DNA of 64,000 bases, taken from assembly GCA_964542455.1 (NCBI GenBank), contig CAZIUC010000016.1, positions 24,048-88,047 of the forward strand, read 5' to 3'. The position numbers and the translations under genes are program-made. Below, piece after piece: positions 58,448-64,000 of this stretch. This stretch comes from PFJX01 sp964542455. Lineage in GTDB: Bacteria > Pseudomonadota > Gammaproteobacteria > Burkholderiales > Thiobacillaceae. The notes below the pieces were generated by a model, which was not told the origin of the DNA, ran no database searches, and worked only from the letters and a program-made list of their open reading frames with translations. Numbering within the stretch: the stretch's first letter is position 1; each line of letters opens with the position of its first letter.

Positions 58448-59082
58448 GTCGGCCACCGCAGCAGTTCATCGACCAGCGCGGCGATCTCGCGCGTGGCGGC
58501 ACTGTCAGGCGCTGTTTCGCGGGCCAACCGACCAGCGGCCACGCTGTCGGCGAAGACGATGCGTTGGTGCACTTCCGAACGCAGCGCGGGCAGCGGCTGG
58601 TCGGCGAGCGTCTGGCGCGCTTCACGGCCGATGATGGTCGTGCTGACGCGCCGATTGATGGCGAAGGCTGCGCGCAGCGTTGGCCGAAACACCTGCGCCT
58701 CGCGGATCAGCGCCACCATCTCGGCAGATGCCCACAGATCGTAGGGACTGGGCTGCACCGGGATCAGCACGCGCTCGGCCGCCAGTAGCGCGGAGCGCGC
58801 CAAGGCGGCGATGCGCGGCGGGCCGTCGATGACGACGTGATCGGCCCTGCGCGCCAGCTCGGGCGCTTCCTGGTGCAGTGTTTCGCGAGCGAGGCCTACG
58901 GCGCTGAACAAGCGCGGCAAGCCCTGTTGGGCGCGCCGCTGCGTCCAGTCCAGCGCCGAGCCTTGTGGGTCGGCGTCGAGCAGAACGACTTGCTGGCCGC
59001 GCATGGCCAGCTCGCCCGCGATGTGCGTGGCGAGCGTGGTCTTGCCGACGCCGCCTTTCTGATTGAGCAAGGCGATGATCAT
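58444..59082 (-). CDS. parA: ParA-family partition ATPase
   Basis: A 212-residue ATPase starting at 59082, with deviant Walker A LNQKGGVGKTTLATH (residues 6-20) and the LLDADPQGSALDW motif. It lacks an N-terminal DNA-binding extension, so it is a small type-Ib-like ParA. It helps maintain the excised circular form of the element. It forms a unit with the downstream small RHH protein, DUF2840 and traF. Confidence 0.9.
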   Translation of the reverse strand: MIIALLNQKGGVGKTTLATHIAGELAMRGQQVVLLDADPQGSALDWTQRRAQQGLPRLFSAVGLARETLHQEAPELARRADHVVIDGPPRIAALARSALLAAERVLIPVQPSPYDLWASAEMVALIREAQVFRPTLRAAFAINRRVSTTIIGREARQTLADQPLPALRSEVHQRIVFADSVAAGRLARETAPDSAATREIAALVDELLRWPT

Positions 59083-59141
59083 GGCCCGGTCCTCCTTGCT
59101 GGAAAACCGGGTCTTCTTGGCCGAGCGAAACGCTGCGCGTC

Positions 59142-59174
59142 GCGCCGTTTGGTATTTATCCACCGAAACGGCGC
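59142..59174. promoter_or_regulatory. Dyad upstream of parA
   Basis: Arms gcgccgttt (59142-59150) and aaacggcgc (59166-59174) are perfect over 9 bases, 60 bases before the parA start. A ttatccacc sequence, one base from a DnaA box, lies in the spacer. Likely a partition site or ParA/partner operator. Confidence 0.5.
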
Positions 59175-59260
59175 GCTTCTGTTATTAGTTAAAGAATTTA
59201 AGTTAGGGAAGTTAGAGGGGATGGAAACCCGCGCCGCTATTGGGTTTTCGGTGGTTTCGC

Positions 59261-59323
59261 ACGCCTGATAGCACGATAGGGACACGCCCGATAGCACGAT
59301 ACCCGGCACGCCTGATAGCACGA
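59261..59323. repeat. Three iteron-like 16-base repeats
   Basis: acgcctgatagcacga at 59261-59276, acgcccgatagcacga at 59284-59299 and acgcctgatagcacga at 59308-59323, with periods of 23 and 24 bases. They lie just beyond the repA stop and beside an AT-rich stretch (59181-59212). Evenly spaced repeats next to a replication initiator suggest iterons or a partition site. Confidence 0.75.
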
Positions 59324-59347
59324 GGCCATTCACAGCTTCTCCCCGAG

Positions 59348-60214
59348 TTATCCCCGTGCCGTCCGCAGCACGGGCCGAAAGGTCAGCAGTTCGGCCCCGT
59401 CGTCCGGCATCCGCTCGATGCCCAGGACGTATCCCGGCATCGACTGCCGCGCCACCAGCGTGCGCAGGTCGCAGGCAAAGTCGTAAGGCTTGGCCGTGCT
59501 GCCCGACTTGCGATGCAGGTGCTTGAAGTCGAACTGCCAGCCACCCGGTTGCTTGCCACCGTGCTTGCGCACCAATCGGTACAGCCAGCGCTCGATACCA
59601 CCCGTGAGCTTGAAATAGGCCGGATCGATGGTCAGCACCAGCGCCGCGTCCAGCACTCCCGCGTAGAACCAGTCCGGCAGGATCAGCTCGATGCCCAGCG
59701 GCGTGCCGCGGGCGTCGGCCAGTTCCTTCCATTCGTTGATCCAGGAGAAGCGATGCAGGCGCCGCCCGGTCGTCTCGCGTATGGAGGTGGCCACCGTGGT
59801 GGATTGCAACCGATCCAAGGCCGCCTTGAGGCGCTGGTAGTCGCGCAGCGACGTACCGCGTCCGATGAAGCGCAGGATCTCGTAGGGCGTGGCGCGCATG
59901 AGGCGCGACGGGCGAATGCCAGCGTCGCGCGCTTCCACGATCTGGCTGGCCGCCCAGATCAGGATGTCGGCATCCCAGATCGTGGCGATGCCGTGCTCCT
60001 GCGTGCCCTCCACGCGGATCGTCACGCCGCCGGCGCGGAAGTCGATCGGCTGGACGCGCTTCGACTTGGCCAGTGAGAAGAACGGAAAGGCCATCAAATC
60101 CTGGCTGTCGCGCGGCGCCATGTCGCCCGGCAGCGCGCGGAACAGGTCGAGCTGTTCCCGCTCCTGCGTTGGTCGCTGCCCCGATGATCGGGACGGCAGC
60201 GATGGGCTGGGCAT
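59348..60214 (-). CDS. repA: Replication initiator protein RepA
   Basis: A 288-residue protein from ATG 60214. It has the plasmid RepA-type core (VRVEGTQEHGIATIWDADIL, RLMRATPYEILRFIGRGTS) with paired winged helices. Such proteins let Tn4371-like elements replicate briefly after excision. Iteron-like repeats lie at its 3' side. Confidence 0.82.
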   Translation of the reverse strand: MPSPSLPSRSSGQRPTQEREQLDLFRALPGDMAPRDSQDLMAFPFFSLAKSKRVQPIDFRAGGVTIRVEGTQEHGIATIWDADILIWAASQIVEARDAGIRPSRLMRATPYEILRFIGRGTSLRDYQRLKAALDRLQSTTVATSIRETTGRRLHRFSWINEWKELADARGTPLGIELILPDWFYAGVLDAALVLTIDPAYFKLTGGIERWLYRLVRKHGGKQPGGWQFDFKHLHRKSGSTAKPYDFACDLRTLVARQSMPGYVLGIERMPDDGAELLTFRPVLRTARG

Positions 60215-60240
60215 GGTGATGGCCACCGGCGAAGCGCCGC

Positions 60241-60552
60241 TCAGCGCGCACGGCTGTCGGCCGAGTGGTGCTCGGCATATTCGGGATCGGACGTGGCCTC
60301 GAAGCTGCGCTGGTCGGCCCAAACGTCGAGGTCGGCCACCGCGTACATGACGCGACGGCCGAACTTGCGGAAACGCGGGCCGCCGCCAATCACGCGCTGC
60401 TTTTCCAGCGTGCGCGGCGACAGTCGCAGGTATTCGGCGGCCTCGTCGTTCGTCAGGTAGCGTTGAGGTTGTGTAGCAGCAGCGGGTTGCGGCTGCGTAG
60501 CGTGTGCGGCAGCAGGCCGCAAGGGAGCGGGTCGCATCGGGTAAGCCTCCAT
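60241..60552 (-). CDS. HTH_17/AlpA-like regulator or excisionase
   Basis: A 103-residue protein with a MerR/AlpA-type helix-turn-helix (RYLTNDEAAEYLRLSPRTLE) preceded by a Pro/Gln/Ala linker. It lies 26 bases upstream of repA. It may act as an excision factor or repA regulator. Confidence 0.8.
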   Translation of the reverse strand: MEAYPMRPAPLRPAAAHATQPQPAAATQPQRYLTNDEAAEYLRLSPRTLEKQRVIGGGPRFRKFGRRVMYAVADLDVWADQRSFEATSDPEYAEHHSADSRAR

Positions 60553-60663
60553 CGGTCAGGACAGCCCGGCCGCACCAGCGCGGCCAGATGGAGGTAGTCT
60601 CAAGAAAGCGATGCGTCCCGTTGAGGGTCGTTTTGCAGAGAAGGTAAAACGACCCTGCTCAAT

Positions 60664-61419
60664 TCATTGGAGTTGCGCCAAGCGGCGATAGCCGCCGCGC
60701 ATCAGGCTCTTGCCACGCCGCACCAGACGGCGCACGCGGGAGCGCAGGCCACCATCGGCATACCAGCCAGTGACCACGGCATCGGTGCCGAACAACCCCT
60801 CGGCGACTTCACGCAAGGACGCCCCAGCCAAGTTGGCGTCGAGCGCCTGCAAGGTATGCAGCTCCTGCAGCGCAGTCGGCGTAGGCCGGGGCCGAGCCAC
60901 TGCCGCAGGCGTGCCTTCGGCGGCCACAGCCAGCTTGTCCAGTTCGGCCCGGATCATGCAATGGCGTGCGCAAGGCATGTCGCACGCGCGGATGGCGTAG
61001 ACGTAGGCCATGCCGTCATCCAAGCCTGGCGCCAGCGTCAGGCGCAGGCAGCAGCCGGGCCAGCGCGCAGCGAGCATCAGGCGTCGGCCATCGTGGACCA
61101 GGTGTTTTTGACCGGGAATGCGCCACAGCTCGAACGCGACGGCATCCGGTGGCGGGTCAATGTCCGGGTGAAGTTGCGCTGTACAAGGATGGCCGGGAAG
61201 CCAGGCAGGATGTGCGTCGCGCGCATCCAAGGCTGGGTCTTCCAGCATGCGCAGCCCCCAGTCGTGGGCAGCGTCCAGCCTGCGGCGACGGTGCAGCCAG
61301 TCGCGGCGATAGTCGGGATGGCGGCGCAAATACTCCCAGGCCAGTGCCAAGTCATCCAGATGCAGTACGTAGAGATACGCGGCAGTGGGATACCAAGGTT
61401 CGGCGCTTCGATCAGTCAT
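60664..61419 (-). CDS. DUF2285 protein of the ICE backbone
   Basis: A 251-residue protein with the N-terminal DUF6499-like segment (YLYVLHLDDLALAWEYLRRH) and the C-terminal DUF2285 helix-turn-helix-like segment (REVAEGLFGTDAVVTGWYAD). It is conserved in Tn4371-type elements and may bind DNA. Confidence 0.8.
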   Translation of the reverse strand: MTDRSAEPWYPTAAYLYVLHLDDLALAWEYLRRHPDYRRDWLHRRRRLDAAHDWGLRMLEDPALDARDAHPAWLPGHPCTAQLHPDIDPPPDAVAFELWRIPGQKHLVHDGRRLMLAARWPGCCLRLTLAPGLDDGMAYVYAIRACDMPCARHCMIRAELDKLAVAAEGTPAAVARPRPTPTALQELHTLQALDANLAGASLREVAEGLFGTDAVVTGWYADGGLRSRVRRLVRRGKSLMRGGYRRLAQLQ

Positions 61420-61788
61420 GACGCAACCTCCTGTTGGACAGGGATCGTCGCCGCGGTCGTCGGCACGTTGGAACTACGCCGTCAAAACATCAACGCACTA
61501 CTACCAAAGGGATAAACTCAAGGGCGTGGTGTCAAGTCTGATTGGCTCCGAAGTCTTGCGTGGATTGACCGAATACGACGGCCGCGCAGCCCAGAAATGG
61601 AGCGCAGCAGACAAGACCCTGCCGCAAGCCTTGCTGTGCGTCATATCCTTTTTTGTCAGGGACGTACCACCTTGGCGCAAGAGTGGCAATTCAGATCGCC
61701 AACGTCATAAGTCAGACCGAAAAAGACACAATGCACCGCAACGGCCTGTGTCTGGATGGCCGCCCGTAGCAGAGGCCATGCGGCTTGA
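61420..61788. other. Gene-free stretch between DUF2285 and DUF2958 genes
   Basis: I see no supported gene. The open frames on both strands lack ribosome sites and domain patterns. The stretch should hold the DUF2285 promoter near 61430-61520, which includes aaaacatcaacgcacta, and the 3' end of the DUF2958 transcript. Confidence 0.5.
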
Positions 61789-62139
61789 TCAGTCGGGGAT
61801 CGAGCCATCGATCTGTGCCAGCCGGACGTACTCGGATAACGGCCGCGATGCGCGGAAATACTTGTCTCGCAGGATGGGCTGATGACGCGGCCCGACGATG
61901 GCCGCCAGATCGGACAGCTTGACCGTTCCCAGCTCCGGTATGCCGATGCCGAGGTCGATGAGGCCCCAGGCCGTATCGCCGTCGGCCGGGTCGAGCGAAG
62001 CCAGCAACCAGGTTGCGTGCGCATCCGGCGTGAACAGCCGCACCACGGGTAGCGGGTCGATGCTTCGGCCTGCCGCGCGCGCCTCGCCGTTGGCGAGCAG
62101 TTGCGCTCGCTCGTCGGCGGTGGTGAGTGGTTGGGGCAT
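61789..62139 (-). CDS. DUF2958 protein of the ICE backbone
   Basis: A 116-residue protein (RLFTPDAHATWLLASLDPAD) with the DUF2958 pattern that continues GLIDLGIGIPELGTVKLSDL. It is common in plasmids and conjugative elements. The function is unknown. Confidence 0.82.
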   Translation of the reverse strand: MPQPLTTADERAQLLANGEARAAGRSIDPLPVVRLFTPDAHATWLLASLDPADGDTAWGLIDLGIGIPELGTVKLSDLAAIVGPRHQPILRDKYFRASRPLSEYVRLAQIDGSIPD

Positions 62140-62459
62140 GGTCAGTCAGGAACCCCACGAAACCGAGGATGCACGAATCCGCCTTTCCGCGAAAGCGTGG
62201 AACCACCGAAACGTATGCGCGCTTTCGTGTGTAAACACGGAAGCGCAAGCCATCGAATCCGTACAGAGACAGAAACGTAGAAGCGGATTTGTGGATGTCA
62301 GGAAAGACATGAGTGCGGCTCTCCGGTTCTGGCGAAATCCGCAGAGGCGGATTTCTGTAAAGGCGCAAAGTCGTAAGGCTCACTATCGAATGAACACTAT
62401 AGATTGTAGCCCTGTAGAGCGCAATCGACTGTCATCTTGGTTTTTGGGGAAACCACGGG
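62140..62459. promoter_or_regulatory. Divergent regulatory region with GCGGATT repeats
   Basis: The region has four gcggatt/aatccgc copies (62176-62182, 62283-62289, and two within the dyad). The dyad gaaatccgc (62334-62342) and gcggatttc (62347-62355) is perfect, with a 4-base loop. A likely promoter for the XRE gene lies downstream in cactatagattg. The repeats are natural binding sites for the XRE protein. Confidence 0.55.
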
Positions 62460-62750
62460 ATGGCAGAGAAAAACTCATTGGCGATGGCACTGAAGACGGT
62501 CAGGAAGGCACGCGGTCTGAGCCAGGAGGCGTTCTCCGATGTCTCCAGCCGGACCTACCTGAGTTCGCTGGAGCGCGACCTGAAAAGCCCGACGCTCAAC
62601 AAACTGGCCGAGCTGTGCGAGGTGATGGAAATCCACCCGATGACCTTGTTGGCTCTGGCATATGGTGGCGACGCCAAGGGTGTCGACCTGCTTGTGGAGC
62701 GTGTGCGCCGTGAAATTGCCGAGCTGAAAGATACGTCGGATACCATGTGA
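62460..62750 (+). CDS. XRE-family DNA-binding regulator
   Basis: A 96-residue regulator with a Cro/CI-type helix-turn-helix (MALKTVRKARGLSQEAFSDV and YLSSLERDLKSPTLNKL). It heads a two-gene plus-strand unit in an otherwise minus-strand backbone. Repeats in the upstream region suggest self-control. Confidence 0.87.
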   Translation: MAEKNSLAMALKTVRKARGLSQEAFSDVSSRTYLSSLERDLKSPTLNKLAELCEVMEIHPMTLLALAYGGDAKGVDLLVERVRREIAELKDTSDTM

Positions 62751-62796
62751 GCAATCCGTAGTTCCCCCCCCGGACAATTCATCTCAGGTTTTCGGC

Positions 62797-63432
62797 ATGA
62801 TCAATCGTTACAGCTCCCCGTATCCGAACTACATCCATCAGCTATTCGTCACGCCATCCAAGCACCTCTACGTATTGAAGGATAGGCGGCTGAAGTGGCA
62901 AGACAAGGCCATGGAAGTGCAGCTCGACAAGGTGGAGGAAGCGGACAAGGAGCATGTCGTCCACTACATCGTGGCCGACCACACCTCCTCAGCCTTCTAC
63001 GCGGAACTGAGAACCAGCAAGACGCTCATGACGCCAATTGAATTCCTGACGCGTGCATGGGCCAAGAAGCCAGACTTCTTCTTCCATGGCATGCCCGAGC
63101 AACTAATCATTCCAACCGGCGTATCGAACAAGTATCCGGAAATCTACGACTGGCCGAAGCAACTGCAGGTCGGTATCGTTCCCCCGCCCAGCGGCTTCTA
63201 TGCCGGCATCCATCAGGTCAGAAACTGGGAAAAGGACGTGGCAAATACCATCAGCTTTCACGATTACCTGGAAAAGACGCCTTGTACGTTGGACCATCTC
63301 CGCACAACCATCGCCCGGATGCTGCAAAAGGCCAACGACAGAGAAATCAACCGACCGGGTATTCGTATGACTCGAAAGCAGTTATGGGAGATGCCGGTTG
63401 AAGGTCGGCCTCCCATCCGGGTCATGGGTTGA
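62797..63432 (+). CDS. Unidentified protein, possibly integrase-like
   Basis: A 211-residue protein I cannot assign with confidence. It has no signal peptide or membrane segment. The run HYIVADHTSSAFYAEL, then LIIPTGVSNK, then VPPPSGFYAGIHQVRNWEKD mimics the spacing of an RNase-H-like integrase core, but only the first acidic residue and one later Glu have plausible positions. It could be an inactive transposase derivative. It follows the XRE gene by 46 bases and differs in base use from the backbone. Confidence 0.6.
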   Translation: MINRYSSPYPNYIHQLFVTPSKHLYVLKDRRLKWQDKAMEVQLDKVEEADKEHVVHYIVADHTSSAFYAELRTSKTLMTPIEFLTRAWAKKPDFFFHGMPEQLIIPTGVSNKYPEIYDWPKQLQVGIVPPPSGFYAGIHQVRNWEKDVANTISFHDYLEKTPCTLDHLRTTIARMLQKANDREINRPGIRMTRKQLWEMPVEGRPPIRVMG

Positions 63433-63461
63433 GCGTTTCCGCGGTTGCCAGCAGGCCCCGA

Positions 63462-63485
63462 CGCCCCGCCGCAACGGGCGGGGCG
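63462..63485. terminator. Hairpin between convergent genes
   Basis: Arms cgccccgcc (63462-63470) and ggcggggcg (63477-63485) form a 9-base stem. It sits between the unidentified plus-strand gene and the DUF736 gene, so it can serve both. No T run follows. Confidence 0.45.
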
Positions 63486-63494
63486 CTGCGGCCG

Positions 63495-63809
63495 TCAGGC
63501 CGCCTGGGGCTTGCTGCGCGACCAGATCAGGTCGTGCGTGCCGTCCTCGCCTTCGATCAGGCGGGCGTAGACCGTGGCCGGGAACGAAGGATCGTCGAGG
63601 GTCACGGAGATGTACTCCCGCCCGGCCTCGCTGGTCTTCTTCCACGCCGCGCCGATGTCGTGACCCGCGGCCTGCAGGCGGAAGTCCGGGGCTTTCTCGT
63701 TGTCCCCCTTGTCGTTGGGAACCAGCTTGACCTTGACGTTGAGCGTCAGGGTGCGAAGCGTGCCGGTGAAGCCGTCTTTGTCTGCGGTGAAGGTGCCGAT
63801 GTTGGCCAT
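63495..63809 (-). CDS. DUF736 protein of the ICE backbone
   Basis: A 104-residue protein (MANIGTFTADKDGFTGTLRT) with the DUF736 pattern, common in plasmids and ICEs. The start at 63809 is supported by an aaggaaaa ribosome site; the upstream frame has no better start. The function is unknown, though some reports link the family to conjugation or single-stranded DNA. Confidence 0.85.
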   Translation of the reverse strand: MANIGTFTADKDGFTGTLRTLTLNVKVKLVPNDKGDNEKAPDFRLQAAGHDIGAAWKKTSEAGREYISVTLDDPSFPATVYARLIEGEDGTHDLIWSRSKPQAA

Positions 63810-63919
63810 GATGATTTTTCCTTTCAGTTGAACAAGGTTCGCGCCCATCGCGTCCTTGTTGTGATCCGGCCGGCGGGGGATGGGCGGGCTGCACCGCTTG
63901 CGGTCGCAACGCAGTGGAG

Positions 63920-63993
63920 AACCGGAAGGCGAAAAGTATTTGTCCCGCGAGGAAGCCGCGCAGCGGCGGGGAAATTGTTTTCGCCGGACGGTT
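63920..63993. repeat. Extended dyad upstream of DUF736
   Basis: ggcgaaaa (63928-63935) pairs with ttttcgcc (63978-63985), aaccg (63920-63924) with cggtt (63989-63993), and an inner tcccgc pairs with gcggggа-type bases. It lies 110-185 bases before the DUF736 start. A long-range hairpin or operator is possible. Confidence 0.45.
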
Positions 63994-64000
63994 GCAGCCA

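Noticed and set aside
61385..61882. Plus-strand frame between DUF2285 and DUF2958 genes
   Set aside because: Its composition is low in hydrophobic core residues, it overlaps two genes on the other strand, and it has no ribosome site.

Overview
The window reads as two joined pieces of DNA from a GC-rich betaproteobacterium. The order trpF-trpB-trpA-accD-folC-dedD-cvpA-purF-metZ is the classical proteobacterial arrangement. surA-lptD with divergent amgK-murU, and the style of the proteins, fit Nitrosomonadales/Rhodocyclales/Burkholderiales-type bacteria; I cannot name the genus.

Chromosomal part, about 1-31,000. Housekeeping genes run to about 18 kb: tryptophan synthesis, acetyl-CoA carboxylase beta, folylpolyglutamate synthase, a SPOR protein, purF, metZ, outer-membrane biogenesis (surA, lptD), cell-wall sugar recycling (amgK, murU), pepP and ubiC. 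The trpB-trpA pair is split by a small defence cassette (hicA, hicB, a second HicB-like gene and an Mrr-type nuclease). Several short inverted repeats of REP type sit between genes. At 18.2-21.1 kb is an Mla/MCE lipid-transport operon whose ATPase gene is reduced and lacks its catalytic motifs. From 21.2 to 31.0 kb an eight-gene, tightly packed plus-strand operon follows: two SH3b proteins, an M48 metalloprotease, an outer-membrane-like protein, an exported TPR-CHAT protease, an SH3b-pseudo-M48 fusion, a CHASE2 adenylate cyclase and a class-II cyclic-nucleotide phosphodiesterase. I think this is the best candidate here for an undescribed system: a periplasmic protease/wall-binding module wired to a cAMP make-and-break pair.

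Mobile part, about 31,400 to the end of the window. This is most of a Tn4371-family integrative conjugative element, read from its trb end inward: DUF2274, trbI-G-F-L-J-E-D-C-B, a CopG protein, traG, then cargo, then the DUF3363 relaxase, traF, DUF2840, a small RHH-like protein, parA, repA, an excisionase-like HTH protein, DUF2285, DUF2958 and DUF736. The integrase end lies beyond the window. The junction with the chromosome falls somewhere in 31,025-31,985, where there is a perfect 30-bp palindrome and a small peptide gene with its own strong ribosome binding site and terminator.

Cargo sits between traG and the relaxase (44.4-54.6 kb): an FMN riboswitch with ribB; entry-exclusion lipoprotein eexN with a LysR regulator; a vitamin B6 module (yggS, pyridoxal kinase, an unknown 78-residue protein and an ArgD-like aminotransferase, divergent from a MocR/PtsJ-type regulator with a repeated operator); a class-I glutamine amidotransferase; and an AraC-controlled set of an exported protoglobin, a CxxC thioredoxin-like protein and an AhpD-like protein. 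A second, smaller insertion (XRE regulator plus an unidentified, possibly integrase-like protein) lies between DUF2958 and DUF736. Between repA and parA there are three 16-bp iteron-like repeats and an AT-rich stretch that look like an origin or partition site.
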